A DNA stretch of 64,000 nt from Lachnospiraceae bacterium (lineage in GTDB: Bacteria > Bacillota > Clostridia > Lachnospirales > Lachnospiraceae): contig JAFQQI010000113.1 in the NCBI GenBank assembly GCA_017411305.1, positions 20,356-84,355 of the forward strand, written 5' to 3'. Below the pieces are notes generated by a model. The model saw only the letters and a program-made list of their open reading frames with translations, ran no database searches and was not told the DNA's origin. The number at the start of each line of letters is the position of its first letter. The first letter of the stretch is position 1. The position numbers and the translations under genes are program-made. Below, piece after piece: positions 51,619 through 61,759 of this stretch.

Positions 51619-52698
51619 ATGAACCGGAGAAGCAGACTGCTATATCCGGCAGCAGCATTGTTGTGGATGCTGATTGCCGTGGCAGTAGGGGGATTAACCG
51701 TTCAGGCAGCAGAAAGGGAAGAATATGATTTCCCTACCTCGGGAGTGGCAGAGGTACTTGACCCCGGCGCGCTCAGCAGCGATACTCCCATAGAGGAAGA
51801 AGTTGAATTAACTATCAACGAAAAATTTGAAAGTGAAAAAGAAAGAATGGAAGCCGAGCTTGCCATGGCCAATGTGAAAAATACATTGAATGTCCGTGCG
51901 GAGGCTGATGAAAAGTCTGCCAAAGTGGGATTTTTGTATAAGGACTGTGGCGGTACCATTTTAGAACAAAAGGACGGCTGGACCAAAATCCGTTCCGGCA
52001 ATGTGGTAGGCTGGGCAAAAGACGAATACCTGCTGTTTGGTGAAGAAGCCAAGGCTATGGCTGAGGATGTGGGGAACTGGATTGTTACTCTGGATTCCTC
52101 AGCAGTCAGAGTCCGAAAGGAGCCCAATTTTGAGTCGGACATGTACGGTTTGTTGGCACATGATGATACGGTGGAGTTTATTGATATTGTAAACGAAAGC
52201 TGGATTAGTGTGGAGTATGACGATGAAATCGGCTATGTCAACACAGATTACATTAATGTAGAGTTTTATATTGATAAGGCAGAGACCATAGAAGTAGTCA
52301 GAGCCAGAGAACGGGCGGAAGCAGAACGTAAGAGAACGGCAAACCGCGGCGCAGTGCCTGCAGATGCAGATGAACTGCGGCTTTTGGGAGCTTTGATTTA
52401 TTGTGAAGCCGGAAACCAGTCCTATGAAGGTATGGTAGGTGTCGGTGCGGTGGTTATGAACCGTTTAAAACATCCCGCATATCCTAACACCATTCATGGC
52501 GTGATTTATGCTTCCGGTCAGTTTACTCCTGCCATGACCGGCAAGGTTGCAAAGGTATATGAAGGCACGGTGCCTGAAATGTGCATGCAGGCAGCACAGG
52601 CTGCCATCAACGGAGAGACTACTGTCGGAGATGCAACTTACTTCAGAAGAGCCGGAAAGAGAGAAGGCTTTGTCCTCGGAGACCATGTATTTTGGTAG
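51619..52698 (+). CDS. SleB-like cell wall hydrolase with two SH3 domains
   Basis: The 359-residue secreted protein has a signal peptide (residues 1-30, ending near VQAAE), a helical linker, two bacterial SH3 domains (about 88-137, NTLNVRAEADEKSAKVGFLY, and about 153-208, SSAVRVRKEPNFESDMYGLL) and a Hydrolase_2/SleB domain (about 253-359, LGALIYCEAGNQSYEGMVGV followed by AVVMNRLKHPAYPNT). The acidic E in YCEAG is the expected catalytic residue. Such enzymes cut cortex or wall peptidoglycan. GGAGGTAGC precedes the ATG. Its stop codon lies at the left edge of a large palindrome. Confidence 0.9.
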   Translation: MNRRSRLLYPAAALLWMLIAVAVGGLTVQAAEREEYDFPTSGVAEVLDPGALSSDTPIEEEVELTINEKFESEKERMEAELAMANVKNTLNVRAEADEKSAKVGFLYKDCGGTILEQKDGWTKIRSGNVVGWAKDEYLLFGEEAKAMAEDVGNWIVTLDSSAVRVRKEPNFESDMYGLLAHDDTVEFIDIVNESWISVEYDDEIGYVNTDYINVEFYIDKAETIEVVRARERAEAERKRTANRGAVPADADELRLLGALIYCEAGNQSYEGMVGVGAVVMNRLKHPAYPNTIHGVIYASGQFTPAMTGKVAKVYEGTVPEMCMQAAQAAINGETTVGDATYFRRAGKREGFVLGDHVFW

Positions 52699-52717
52699 AG
52701 CTGATACAAGAAATTTT

Positions 52718-53018
52718 GAAACCGGCTGTTGCAAATCTTTATTAACTGTCCTTGCGAAAACTTAAAGCTGCAACTTGCAACAAATATCCAAAAGCCTTTT
52801 AAAACTTTTTGTAAAAAATCAATCGGCATACTTTGAAAAATGTACAGCCCGTTCCAACATGTTTGAGCGACAGCGAGTTTTGGAACGGGCTGTTTATTAC
52901 ATCTTTAAAGTATGCCGATTAGATTTTTCAATAAAGTTTTATAGGCTTGGATATTGTTGCAATGGCAGCTTTTTCAAACAGTCGCTTCGGACAGTAACAA
53001 TATTGCAACAGCCGTTTC
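52718..53018. repeat. Large imperfect palindrome of about 300 bp
   Basis: The 440-base gap 52699-53138 holds no gene. Left arm 52718-52857 and right arm 52880-53018 are reverse complements over nearly all of their 140 bases with small gaps. Perfect blocks include ACAGCCCGTTCCAA/TTGGAACGGGCTGT (52844-52857/52880-52893) and AATCGGCATACTTT/AAAGTATGCCGATT (52821-52834/52907-52920). The ends are GGCTGTTGCAA and TTGCAACAGCC. The loop is 22 bases. It could be a MITE-like element, a head-to-head repeat pair or a long structured RNA. Confidence 0.85.
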
Positions 53019-53059
53019 TAAAAAATCAATCCAAAGTATCTAAAAAGCATTTCTTTTGG

Positions 53060-53088
53060 TTGATTCCGATGGGGCGATGTAGTAAAAT
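53060..53088 (+). promoter_or_regulatory. Promoter of the nfeD-SPFH operon
   Basis: TTGATT (53060-53065) and TAAAAT (53083-53088), 17-base spacer, 50 bases before the start codon. Confidence 0.6.
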
Positions 53089-53138
53089 AACTTTATCTGG
53101 GCAATATGTTAATGCTTAGAATGTAAAAGGAGGGCAAT

Positions 53139-53576
53139 ATGGCTATAACAACAATTTGGTTAATTACTTTTGTTGCCTGCATTGTGATTGAGATTGCTAC
53201 CATGGGATTAGTTACTATCTGGTTTGCGGGAGGTGCATTACTTGCAGCAATCGCAGCAGCAATCGGCGGTCCGTTGTGGCTTCAGCTTATCTTGTTCTTC
53301 GGTGCATCCGTTGTTCTTTTATTCTTAACAAGACCGATTGCAGTGAAGTACTTTAACAAAGACAGGATCAAGACCAATGCAGAAAGTCTGGTAGGACAGC
53401 AGGCAATTGTTATCAGTGAGATTAACAACCTGCAGGGAATCGGGCAGGTAACTGTAAACGGACAGGAATGGAGTGCCCGCAATGCAAACGGTGAGGCAGA
53501 AATTCCGGTAGGAAGTGTAGTTGTGATTCGTGCTATCAGCGGCGTAAAGCTTATGGTAGAATTAAAAGAAAATTAA
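53139..53576 (+). CDS. NfeD-like membrane protein
   Basis: The 145-residue protein has two to three N-terminal membrane helices (residues 5-65) and a C-terminal OB-fold (from about 85: LVGQQAIVISEINNLQGIGQ then VNGQEWSARN). This is the short NfeD form that partners SPFH proteins in membrane microdomains. AAAGGAGGG is a strong ribosome binding site. The SPFH gene follows after 13 bases, the standard NfeD-stomatin arrangement. Confidence 0.9.
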   Translation: MAITTIWLITFVACIVIEIATMGLVTIWFAGGALLAAIAAAIGGPLWLQLILFFGASVVLLFLTRPIAVKYFNKDRIKTNAESLVGQQAIVISEINNLQGIGQVTVNGQEWSARNANGEAEIPVGSVVVIRAISGVKLMVELKEN

Positions 53577-53589
53577 AAGGAGAAGAATT

Positions 53590-54510
53590 ATGGGATTTTT
53601 ATTAGTAGTACTTTTGGTAGTAGTAATTGTTATTTTGGCATCATGTATTAAGATTGTGCCTCAGGCATATGCTTATGTTGTAGAACGTCTTGGCGCTTAT
53701 CAGGGAACCTGGTCTGTAGGTTTACACATTAAGATGCCTATTATTGATAAGATAGCTAAGAAGATTAACTTAAAGGAGCAGGTGGTAGATTTTGCGCCCC
53801 AGCCCGTTATCACCAAGGATAACGTAACCATGAGAATTGATACGGTTGTATTCTTCCAGATTACAGATCCGAAGCTGTTTGCATACGGTGTGGAAAACCC
53901 GATTATGGCAATTGAAAATCTGACCGCTACCACACTTCGTAATATTATCGGTGAGATGGAACTTGACCAGACATTGACTTCCAGAGAAATTATCAATACC
54001 AAGATGAGAGCTTCCCTTGATGAAGCAACAGATCCTTGGGGTATCAAGGTAAACAGAGTTGAGCTTAAGAATATTATTCCTCCTGCAGAAATCCAGAATG
54101 CAATGGAAAAGCAGATGAAGGCTGAACGTGAACGTAGAGAAGCTGTTACCCGTGCAGAAGGTGAAAAGAAGGCAGCTATTCTGGAAGCAGAAGGTAAGAA
54201 AGCAGCAGCTATTTTGGAAGCAGAAGCAGAAAAGCAGTCCGCAATTCTCCGTGCAGAAGCGCAGAAGGAAAAGATGATTCGCGAAGCAGAAGGTCAGGCT
54301 GAGGCAATTATGAAGGTGCAGCAGGCAAATGCAGACGGTATCCGCATGGTTCGTGAAGCCGGTGCAGATGAAGCGGTTCTTCGGATTAAGAGCTTAGAAG
54401 CTTTTGAAAAGGCAGCCGACGGCAAGGCTACCAAGATAATTATTCCTTCCGAAATTCAGGGAATTGCAGGTCTTGTATCCGCTGTGAAGGAGCTTGCATC
54501 TGATAAATAA
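53590..54510 (+). CDS. SPFH/band 7 (stomatin/QmcA-like) protein
   Basis: The 306-residue protein has an N-terminal membrane helix (residues 2-22), the SPFH domain (about 24-190, with PQAYAYVVERLGAYQGTWSV and WGIKVNRVELKNIIPP) and a long Ala/Glu-rich coiled coil (about 170-265, AILEAEGKKAAAILEAEAEK). It oligomerises on the membrane and is thought to organise protease or transporter complexes. AAAAGGAG lies before the ATG. It pairs with the NfeD gene upstream. Confidence 0.93.
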   Translation: MGFLLVVLLVVVIVILASCIKIVPQAYAYVVERLGAYQGTWSVGLHIKMPIIDKIAKKINLKEQVVDFAPQPVITKDNVTMRIDTVVFFQITDPKLFAYGVENPIMAIENLTATTLRNIIGEMELDQTLTSREIINTKMRASLDEATDPWGIKVNRVELKNIIPPAEIQNAMEKQMKAERERREAVTRAEGEKKAAILEAEGKKAAAILEAEAEKQSAILRAEAQKEKMIREAEGQAEAIMKVQQANADGIRMVREAGADEAVLRIKSLEAFEKAADGKATKIIIPSEIQGIAGLVSAVKELASDK

Positions 54511-54541
54511 CAGTTAAAAAATGATAAGATAAGAAATGAAC

Positions 54542-54574
54542 GCCTGCAGGTTTTGCCTGCAGGCTGAAGTTTTT
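54542..54574 (+). terminator. Probable terminator after the SPFH gene
   Basis: GCCTGCAGG (54542-54550) pairs perfectly with CCTGCAGGC (54556-54564); TGAAGTTTTT follows, so the T run is slightly displaced. Confidence 0.6.
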
Positions 54575-54611
54575 CACAGTATTTTTTACGGAAAGGTATG
54601 GTTAGAATACA

Positions 54612-55598
54612 ATGAACTTAAAGGGAAGAAGCTTTTTGAAATTACTTGATTTTACACCGGAAGAAATTCTTTATCTGGTTGACCTGGCAGCAGACTTAAA
54701 GGACAAAAAGAAAAAAGGTATTTCCACAAGAGATATGCATGCAGGCAAGAATATTGCCCTGATTTTTGAGAAGACCAGTACCAGAACCCGTTGTTCTTTT
54801 GAAGTAGCCGCACATGATTTGGGTATGAATGCGACCTATCTTGACCCTTCTGCTTCCCAGATTGGTAAGAAGGAAAGTATTGCTGATACGGCAAGAGTGC
54901 TGGGTAGTATGTATGAGGGTATTGAATACCGTGGCTATGGACAGGAGAAGGTAGAGGAGCTGGCAAAATATGCTGGGGTACCGGTTTGGAACGGTCTTAC
55001 CAATGAATTCCATCCCACACAGATGCTTGCAGATATCCTGACTATCAAGGAAAAACTGGGCAGAATCAAAGGCGTAAAGATGACATATATGGGAGATGCA
55101 CGCTATAACATGGGTAATTCCCTTATGGTAGTATGCGCTAAGCTGGGAATGCATTTTACGGCTTGTACGGCAAAGAGATATTTCCCGGAAGAAGCCCTTG
55201 TAAAAGAATGTATGAAAATTGCGCAGGAAACCGGCGGAAGTATTACCCTTACCGAAGATGTGGAAGCAGGCACCAAGGGAGCTGACGTAATTTATACTGA
55301 TGTCTGGGTATCCATGGGTGAGCCTGACAACATCTGGGAAGAAAGGATTAAAGAATTATTACCTTATCAGGTAAATAAAAAGGTAATGGACAATGCAGGT
55401 CCTGATGCAATCTTTATGCACTGTCTGCCGGCTTTCCATGATTTAAATACCGGAATCGGACGTGAAATGAACGAAAAATTCGGTCTTGCCGAAATGGAAG
55501 TAACCAATGAGGTATTTGAATCTGCACAATCTGTTGTGTTCGATGAAGCAGAAAACAGAATGCATACTATCAAAGCCGTAATGGCAGCAACTTTATGA
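54612..55598 (+). CDS. argF: Ornithine carbamoyltransferase
   Basis: The 328-residue enzyme makes citrulline from ornithine and carbamoyl phosphate. [16 protein letters not shown] (around residue 57) binds carbamoyl phosphate, HPTQMLADI is the second conserved block and MHCLPAFHD the ornithine-side Cys loop. It may work in arginine synthesis or breakdown; no other arginine gene is next to it. Its stop overlaps the birA start (ATGA). Confidence 0.95.
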   Translation: MNLKGRSFLKLLDFTPEEILYLVDLAADLKDKKKKGISTRDMHAGKNIALIFEKTSTRTRCSFEVAAHDLGMNATYLDPSASQIGKKESIADTARVLGSMYEGIEYRGYGQEKVEELAKYAGVPVWNGLTNEFHPTQMLADILTIKEKLGRIKGVKMTYMGDARYNMGNSLMVVCAKLGMHFTACTAKRYFPEEALVKECMKIAQETGGSITLTEDVEAGTKGADVIYTDVWVSMGEPDNIWEERIKELLPYQVNKKVMDNAGPDAIFMHCLPAFHDLNTGIGREMNEKFGLAEMEVTNEVFESAQSVVFDEAENRMHTIKAVMAATL

Positions 55599-56371
55599 TT
55601 TGGCTTAGGGAAACAGATTCCACAAACGAAGAGATAAAGCGCAGAGCCGGAGAAGATGCACCGGATGGTCTTTGGGTAGTAGCAGATAGACAGACAAGGG
55701 GCCGAGGCAGAAGAGGCAGAAGCTGGGAATCGGCGAATGAAGGCAACCTATATATGTCATTGCTGTTAAGGCCTGTATTTCCCAAAGAAAGTGCTTCTAT
55801 GGTTACTTTGGTGATGGCGCTCAGCGTAGCGAGCGTAATCCGTGAAATGACCGGTTTGGATGCAAAAATTAAATGGCCAAACGATATTGTCATTGGAGGA
55901 AAGAAGGTTGTTGGAATTCTTACGGAGCTTGCTTTTGATGAACAGGGCAGCTACTATTTGGTGTGCGGCGTGGGAATCAATGTGAATCAACGCAGTTTTC
56001 CTGTGGAAATTACAGAAACAGCAACTTCTCTTTTGACGGAATACATAAGTATAACGACAGAAAAAGCAGAGGGTACCGAAACTGCTCGAATAGACAGAAA
56101 ACAGCTGGCGGAATGTTTGAGAGAGCGTTTTAAGGCTGATTATGCATCTTTTTGCAAAGTGGGCAATATGAGTGAGCTAAAAGCTTCTTATGAGGCTCTT
56201 TTGGCGAATAAGGACGCCTATGTGAGAGTTTTGGACCCCAAGGGTGAATACGAAGGAATTGCTCTGGGAATTAATAATGACGGAGAACTTCTGGTGCAAA
56301 AGGCGGAAGGCTGTGTGGAAGCAGTTTATGCCGGAGAAGTTTCAGTAAGAGGGATTTACGGGTATGTGTGA
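55595..56371 (+). CDS. birA: Biotin-[acetyl-CoA-carboxylase] ligase (no DNA-binding domain)
   Basis: The 258-residue enzyme attaches biotin to biotin-dependent carboxylases. [33 protein letters not shown] and [18 protein letters not shown] are the catalytic and biotin-binding motifs; a small C-terminal domain follows ([18 protein letters not shown]). The N-terminal helix-turn-helix of E. coli BirA is absent, so it is a ligase only. ATG 55595 overlaps the argF stop by 4 bases, implying translational coupling. Confidence 0.94.
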   Translation: MIWLRETDSTNEEIKRRAGEDAPDGLWVVADRQTRGRGRRGRSWESANEGNLYMSLLLRPVFPKESASMVTLVMALSVASVIREMTGLDAKIKWPNDIVIGGKKVVGILTELAFDEQGSYYLVCGVGINVNQRSFPVEITETATSLLTEYISITTEKAEGTETARIDRKQLAECLRERFKADYASFCKVGNMSELKASYEALLANKDAYVRVLDPKGEYEGIALGINNDGELLVQKAEGCVEAVYAGEVSVRGIYGYV

Positions 56372-56732
56372 AGAAAAAGTAGTTTTGTGCGGAGCAAACG
56401 CATATGACAAGAAATATTATTTTAATGAACAATTTAAAGGGATTCCTGAGTCGATACAAAATGAACTGCATATTATCTGTGTGCTTTTTACCGAAGAAGT
56501 AGGCGGTATCTTTACCATTGAATTTGAGCAGGATGGAAGTATATCCATGCGCACGGAGTATGCCGATGATGATTTCCTTTATGATGATGTCAGCAGCGGA
56601 CTTCTGGTGAGTGAAATCAGAAGAAAAAGGCAGGAATTGTTTGAATCTTTGAGTTTATATTACAGAGTGTTTATTTTACACGAGGATGCCGGTCTGCTAT
56701 TTGAGGAAGCAGAAGACGCCAAGATGCAGTAA
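56364..56732 (+). CDS. Conserved hypothetical protein (122 residues, DUF6145-like)
   Basis: The 122-residue protein overlaps the end of birA by 8 bases and lies 17 bases before coaX, so it is part of the same operon. It begins [20 protein letters not shown] and continues IICVLFTEEVGGIFTIEFEQ, an alpha/beta pattern with an acidic middle. I think it is the family named DUF6145 in Lachnospiraceae, but this is from memory. No membrane segment, signal or catalytic motif is seen. Confidence 0.8.
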   Translation: MCEEKVVLCGANAYDKKYYFNEQFKGIPESIQNELHIICVLFTEEVGGIFTIEFEQDGSISMRTEYADDDFLYDDVSSGLLVSEIRRKRQELFESLSLYYRVFILHEDAGLLFEEAEDAKMQ

Positions 56733-56749
56733 CATAGTGAGGAACGGAT

Positions 56750-57523
56750 ATGATTTTAGTAGTTGATGTAGGAAACACCAATATTACCTGTGGTGTTTAT
56801 GAAGGAAAGAACTTAAAAACCACATTCCGCATGACCACCAGACTTCCAAGGACTTCAGATGAGTACGGAATCAGTATTTGTGAAATGCTTCGTACCAATC
56901 AAATCAATAAGGAGGATATCGAAGGAACCATTATTGCAAGTGTTGTGCCTAATGTAATGCATGCCCTGACAGGAGCATTTAAACGGTATGTAGGTACAAA
57001 TCCCATGATCGTGGGGCCCGGTATCAAAACGGGGATTAAGATTACTTCCGATAATCCCAGAGAGATTGGTCCTGACCGTATCGTGGATGCGGTGGCGGCT
57101 TATGAGCTTTATGGCGGACCTGTTCTAGTGATGGATTTCGGAACTGCAACTACTTATGATTTGGTTACGGAAGACGGATGCTTTGGCGTGGGCATTACCG
57201 CACCGGGAATTCGTATTTCGGCTAAGGCTCTTTGGGAGGATACCGCAAAGCTGCCTGAGATTGAAATTAAAAAACCTAAATCTATTTTGGCAAGGGAAAC
57301 CATTTCCAGTATGCAGGCAGGACTTGTTTACGGTCAAATCGGACAGACCGAATACATCGTAAACCAGGTAAAGAAGGAAACCGGTTATGAAAACCTGAAG
57401 GTGGTGGCAACGGGAGGTCTTGGCAGGATTATCGCCGACGAAACGGATACCATTCAAGTATATAACAGAGAGTTGACCTTAGAAGGATTGCGGATTATTT
57501 ATGAAAAAAATACAAAAAGATAG
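56750..57523 (+). CDS. coaX: Type III pantothenate kinase
   Basis: The 257-residue enzyme phosphorylates pantothenate in coenzyme A synthesis. It has the ASKHA phosphate-binding [14 protein letters not shown] at residues 5-18, [32 protein letters not shown] and [17 protein letters not shown]. This type is not inhibited by CoA. AGGAACG precedes the ATG. Its 3' end overlaps dusB by 23 bases in another frame. Confidence 0.95.
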   Translation: MILVVDVGNTNITCGVYEGKNLKTTFRMTTRLPRTSDEYGISICEMLRTNQINKEDIEGTIIASVVPNVMHALTGAFKRYVGTNPMIVGPGIKTGIKITSDNPREIGPDRIVDAVAAYELYGGPVLVMDFGTATTYDLVTEDGCFGVGITAPGIRISAKALWEDTAKLPEIEIKKPKSILARETISSMQAGLVYGQIGQTEYIVNQVKKETGYENLKVVATGGLGRIIADETDTIQVYNRELTLEGLRIIYEKNTKR

Positions 57524-58499
57524 CAGTTTGCTTCATGAACTGACCATCGGAAATGTGACCTTTCAAAACAATCTGATTTTGGCACCTATGGCAGGCGTAA
57601 CAGACCTGCCATTTCGTTTGCTTTGTAAAGAGCAGGGTGCTGGACTTGTTTGCATGGAAATGGTCAGTGCCAAAGCAATTTATTATAAGAATAAGAATAC
57701 GGAAGAACTGCTTGAGATTCATCCGGATGAACAACCGGTGTCACTGCAGTTGTTTGGTTCTGATGCAGATATCATTAGTGAGATGGCAAAGCGGATAGAA
57801 GAACGTCCCTTTGCAGTGCTGGATATTAACATGGGCTGCCCGGTTCCCAAGGTAGTCAATAACGGTGAAGGCTCTGCCCTTATGAAAAATCCCAAGCTGG
57901 CAGAAGAGATTTTGCGTAAAACGGTAAAAGCCATCAAAAAGCCGGTAACCGTTAAAATCAGAAAAGGTTTTAATGATGACTGTGTCAATGCGGTAGAAAT
58001 GGCTAAAATTGCCGAGGACTGTGGTGTGGCGGCGGTGGCGGTACACGGACGCACCAGAGAACAGTATTATTCCGGCAAAGCAGACTGGGATATTATTGCA
58101 CAGGTAAAGCAAGCGGTATCCATTCCGGTCATCGGCAACGGAGATGTAACCGATGGAGCATCTGCAAGAAGATTGGCAGAACAGACCGGGTGTGACGGCA
58201 TCATGATTGGCCGGGCAGTGCGAGGAAATCCATGGATTTTCCGTGAGGTTGCGCATTATCTGGAGCATGGAGAGGCTACACAGCGGCCATCCTATAGCGA
58301 AGTAAGAGAAACTATTTTACGACACGGCAGGATGGAACTGGAACTGAAGGGAGAGTATACGGCGGTACGGGAAATGCGAAAGCATATTGCCTGGTATACC
58401 ACCGGATATCCAAACTCGGCAGCACTGCGCAGACATATTAATGAGATGGAAAGCTTTGATGATTTGCAGGAAGCGGTAGCAAAGATTTTTAACGAATAG
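57501..58499 (+). CDS. dusB: tRNA-dihydrouridine synthase
   Basis: The 332-residue FMN enzyme reduces uridines in tRNA. The TIM barrel has [40 protein letters not shown] with the catalytic Cys, [17 protein letters not shown] and IGNGDVTDG; a helical C-terminal domain follows. It starts at ATG 57501 inside the end of coaX, so translation is probably coupled. The DusB subtype is assigned from general similarity. Confidence 0.93.
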   Translation: MKKIQKDSSLLHELTIGNVTFQNNLILAPMAGVTDLPFRLLCKEQGAGLVCMEMVSAKAIYYKNKNTEELLEIHPDEQPVSLQLFGSDADIISEMAKRIEERPFAVLDINMGCPVPKVVNNGEGSALMKNPKLAEEILRKTVKAIKKPVTVKIRKGFNDDCVNAVEMAKIAEDCGVAAVAVHGRTREQYYSGKADWDIIAQVKQAVSIPVIGNGDVTDGASARRLAEQTGCDGIMIGRAVRGNPWIFREVAHYLEHGEATQRPSYSEVRETILRHGRMELELKGEYTAVREMRKHIAWYTTGYPNSAALRRHINEMESFDDLQEAVAKIFNE

Positions 58500-58527
58500 A
58501 AGAGAAGCTGTTTGCATATCCTTTTCT

Positions 58528-59292
58528 ATGGAAAAGCGGACAGAACATCTTTTTTACATTGGAATACAAACCGGGGCTGAAAATGGAAAAGACATACAGA
58601 AAACTTTTCTTAAGACCATTCTGCAATTCCCCGGAGGACAATTGGTTGTTTATGGCTGTTTTGTGCCCAAGGCACTTATAAAACCAACGGAACAAGGCTT
58701 TAGATGGCAAAGAAACCGACGAAAGAAGAAGCAGACAAACAAACTTTTTACCATAATAAGTAAAACGGTAAAGCTTCTGGAAAATGAACTTGACGGAGCA
58801 CGAATCCGATATGTTTATGCGGTGGAGGAAGTTGCGAATCGGTTACCGAAAGAAAGCCGGTTTTGGCAGGAGTATGATATAGAGGAATTAGCAGTCAGAT
58901 TGTCTGAAGTTTATCTCTATCAGAATAAGAAAAACTACAAGGATAGCATTTTTGATTTTTCGCTGCCAAAGGAGTGCGGAGAGATGGCGGTGATGCGGCT
59001 GATAACAATTGCAGAGCCTTATTTGCAAAGAATCAATTATGCTTTGTTTGTAGGGGAGAAGGATGCCGGAGCCGAGATGCTGGAGGATTATCTTTATGAG
59101 GAATACGGAATCATAATGACCTATGGAAAATATCCGGTTTCTAATACTGTATGGATTGATTTGGGGGATGCAGAGAACCGAAAACTTTCAAAATATGCAA
59201 AAGAGAACGGAATTTGTCATATAAACAGAGCAGAAGTGTTGAAATTCCTTGACACTGCCGCAAAAAATGGGTACAATACTAAAGTTAATTAG
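58528..59292 (+). CDS. Hypothetical protein of unknown family (254 residues)
   Basis: The 254-residue protein contains no motif I recognise. Residues 1-75 are basic, including a RWQRNRRKKKQTNK stretch; the remainder is alpha/beta with many Tyr and Glu, including YLYQNKKNYKDSIFDFSLPK and AEMLEDYLYEEYGIIMTYGK. There is no membrane segment. The start ATG 58528 has no convincing ribosome binding site, so the true start may be different. It lies between dusB and greA. A strong promoter for greA is embedded in its last 45 bases. Confidence 0.7.
   Translation: MEKRTEHLFYIGIQTGAENGKDIQKTFLKTILQFPGGQLVVYGCFVPKALIKPTEQGFRWQRNRRKKKQTNKLFTIISKTVKLLENELDGARIRYVYAVEEVANRLPKESRFWQEYDIEELAVRLSEVYLYQNKKNYKDSIFDFSLPKECGEMAVMRLITIAEPYLQRINYALFVGEKDAGAEMLEDYLYEEYGIIMTYGKYPVSNTVWIDLGDAENRKLSKYAKENGICHINRAEVLKFLDTAAKNGYNTKVN
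59249..59277 (+). promoter_or_regulatory. Promoter of greA-lysS inside the preceding gene
   Basis: Perfect TTGACA (59249-59254) and TACAAT (59272-59277), 17-base spacer, about 80 bases before greA. Confidence 0.75.
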
Positions 59293-59359
59293 GACAATAT
59301 GCAGGGCATATCCTATAACACAATAGAGAAGATATAAAAGGATGGAAGGGCGATTAGCG

Positions 59360-59842
59360 ATGGAAGGAAAGAAGAACATACTTACTTATGAAGGACTCCG
59401 TAAATATGAGGAAGAACTTCAGGAACTGAAGGTAGTAAAGAGACAGGAAGTAGCTCAGAAGATTAAAGAAGCAAGAGAGCAGGGCGACTTATCCGAAAAT
59501 GCAGAATATGATGCAGCAAAGGATGAACAGCGCGATATCGAAGCAAGAATTGAAGAGCTTGAAAAAATCTTAAAGAATGCAGAAGTAATCGATGAGGATG
59601 AGGTTGATCTTGATAAAATCAGCATCGGCTGCCGTGTTAAGATTTTAGATGTAGAATATAATGAAGAATTGGAATATAAAATTGTAGGTTCTACCGAAGC
59701 AAACAGCTTAAAGGGCAAAATCTCCAATGAATCACCGGTAGGAAAGGCTTTAATCGGTAAGAAGGTAGGAGACACAGCGGAAGTAGATACCCAGGCAGGA
59801 ACCTTAAAGTACAAGGTACTTGAAATTCAGCGTTCCAACTAA
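59360..59842 (+). CDS. greA: Transcription elongation factor GreA
   Basis: The 160-residue protein rescues backtracked RNA polymerase by stimulating transcript cleavage. Residues 5-75 form the antiparallel coiled coil with the acidic tip ([20 protein letters not shown]); the C-terminal domain is FKBP-like ([16 protein letters not shown]). ATG 59360 has GGAAGGG upstream; ATG 59342 is in frame but too close to its own purine stretch. It is followed by lysS after 26 bases, a common pairing. Confidence 0.95.
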   Translation: MEGKKNILTYEGLRKYEEELQELKVVKRQEVAQKIKEAREQGDLSENAEYDAAKDEQRDIEARIEELEKILKNAEVIDEDEVDLDKISIGCRVKILDVEYNEELEYKIVGSTEANSLKGKISNESPVGKALIGKKVGDTAEVDTQAGTLKYKVLEIQRSN

Positions 59843-59868
59843 TTTCAGGAAGACAAGGAGAGTTAACA

Positions 59869-61479
59869 GTGGGAAATCAGCAGAACGTAAAGCCCCAGCA
59901 GGAACAGGACATTAATCAGTTGTTAAAGGTAAGAAGAGAGAAGCTTGCAGCATTGCAGGAAGCAGGCAAGGACCCTTTTCAGATTACTAAATTTGATGTA
60001 ACACATCATACCTCAGATGCAAAAGAACAGTACAGTACTCATGAGGAAAAGCTGTTGGCCGGAAGAACAGAGCCTAACGTGGATGGCATGGATGAAGCAG
60101 CAGCCAGAGAAGTACTGAATACAGATTATAATGAGAGAAGAGCAATTATGGACGCCAGTCCGATTGAAGTAACTATTGCCGGACGTATGATGTTTAAGCG
60201 TGTTATGGGTAAAGCTTCTTTCTGTAATATTCAGGATTTAAAGGGCAGAATTCAGGTTTATGTAGCAAAGGATGCTATCGGAGAAGATGCATATGCAGAC
60301 TTTAAGAAGTCAGATATCGGTGATATTTACGGTATTAAGGGCTATGTATTCAGAACCAAGACAGGTGAAATTTCCGTTCATGCTGTAGAAATGACGCTGC
60401 TGAGCAAGAGCTTACAGATTCTTCCGGAGAAGTTCCACGGACTTACGGATACAGATACCCGTTACCGTCAGAGATATACTGACCTTATTATGAATGAAGA
60501 GGTAAAGGATACCTTTATCAAGAGATCCAAGATTATTTCTACCATCAGAAAGTATCTGGACGGACAGGGCTTTATTGAAGTAGAAACTCCCATGCTGGTT
60601 GCTAATGCAGGGGGCGCAGCTGCGAGACCCTTTGAAACCCATTTTAATGCACTTGATGAGGACTTCAAGCTTCGTATTTCTTTGGAATTGTACTTAAAGA
60701 GACTGATTGTAGGCGGTCTTGAGAGAGTTTATGAAATCGGACGTGTATTCCGTAACGAAGGACTTGATACCAGACATAACCCCGAATTTACCTTAATGGA
60801 GCTTTATCAGGCATATACCGATTACTATGGTATGATGGACCTTACCGAGAATATGTTCCGTCACGTAGCACAGGAAGTATGCGGCACAACCCTGGTTCCT
60901 TACGGAGAGCATATGATTGACCTTGGCAAGCCTTTTGAAAGACTTACCATGATTGAAGCAGTTAAGAAATATACCGGCATCGACTTTGATGAAGTGCCGG
61001 ATACAGAGGCAGCAAAGAAGCTTGCCGATGAAAAGGAAGTTCATTACGAAGCAAGACACACCAAGGGAGATATCCTCAATCTCTTCTTCGAAGAGTTTGT
61101 AGAGGATCATTTGATTCAGCCTACTTTTGTAATGGATCATCCCGTGGAGATTTCTCCTCTTACCAAGCGTAAACCGGACAAGCCGGATTATGTAGAACGT
61201 TTCGAGCTGTTCATCAACGGTTGGGAAATGTGTAATGCTTATTCAGAGTTAAATGACCCTATCGATCAGAGAGAACGTTTCAAGGCACAGGAAGCTGCTC
61301 TGGCAGCAGGCGATGATGAAGCTAACACTACAGACGAAGACTTCATGAATGCACTGGAAATCGGTATGCCTCCTACAGGCGGTATCGGATACGGTATCGA
61401 CAGATTGTCAATGCTGCTGACCAATTCACCTGCGATTAGGGATGTGCTGTTGTTCCCGACGATGAAAAGTCTGACCTAG
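59869..61479 (+). CDS. lysS: Lysyl-tRNA synthetase (class II)
   Basis: The 536-residue enzyme charges tRNA-Lys. An N-terminal OB-fold anticodon-binding domain (about residues 100-190) is followed by the class II core: motif 2 in [20 protein letters not shown] and motif 3 in [13 protein letters not shown]. It starts at GTG 59869 with AAGGAGAG 7 bases upstream. It ends FPTMKSLT, about the usual end of the catalytic domain. The last 14 or so codons (for example CCG-ACG) look unlike codon use in the rest of the gene, and a mobile element begins just after, so the 3' end may have been replaced during integration (inference). Confidence 0.95.
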   Translation: MGNQQNVKPQQEQDINQLLKVRREKLAALQEAGKDPFQITKFDVTHHTSDAKEQYSTHEEKLLAGRTEPNVDGMDEAAAREVLNTDYNERRAIMDASPIEVTIAGRMMFKRVMGKASFCNIQDLKGRIQVYVAKDAIGEDAYADFKKSDIGDIYGIKGYVFRTKTGEISVHAVEMTLLSKSLQILPEKFHGLTDTDTRYRQRYTDLIMNEEVKDTFIKRSKIISTIRKYLDGQGFIEVETPMLVANAGGAAARPFETHFNALDEDFKLRISLELYLKRLIVGGLERVYEIGRVFRNEGLDTRHNPEFTLMELYQAYTDYYGMMDLTENMFRHVAQEVCGTTLVPYGEHMIDLGKPFERLTMIEAVKKYTGIDFDEVPDTEAAKKLADEKEVHYEARHTKGDILNLFFEEFVEDHLIQPTFVMDHPVEISPLTKRKPDKPDYVERFELFINGWEMCNAYSELNDPIDQRERFKAQEAALAAGDDEANTTDEDFMNALEIGMPPTGGIGYGIDRLSMLLTNSPAIRDVLLFPTMKSLT

Positions 61480-61676
61480 CATATGGATTGCCTGAGAGGC
61501 ATTAAAATCCATGGCTGTCCTAATCAATCCAAATAGGACATAAGGTTACAACGATTTCTTTGGATATTATTGTACGATGATGGATTTATATGGATTACTC
61601 ACTAAGAATTAATTAGTCTCTATGGACTGTGTCAGAGTGTGTCAAAATAGGGAACAGCCGTATATTTTTTAAAAAG
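61480..61676. other. Probable element junction (att region) after lysS
   Basis: No gene is seen in the 280 bases between lysS and the next start. ATGGATT occurs in direct orientation at 61493, 61580 and 61590 and inverted (AATCCAT) at 61506. TGTGTCA is repeated at a 10-base interval near 61627. GTCCTA/TAGGAC (61517-61539 region) forms a hairpin. Such iterated motifs fit recombinase or Xis binding. Confidence 0.45.
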
Positions 61677-61680
61677 ATAT

Positions 61681-61723
61681 GCACCTACGTTTATTAAAAA
61701 TAATAAGCGTAGGTGCTTTTTTT
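61681..61723 (+). terminator. Terminator before the element genes
   Basis: GCACCTACG (61681-61689) pairs with CGTAGGTGC (61708-61716), with an inner TTAT/ATAA-like stem, followed by seven T. Confidence 0.85.
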
Positions 61724-61759
61724 GCGTGTAAAAATACATCTCCATGAAAGGAGAACAGT

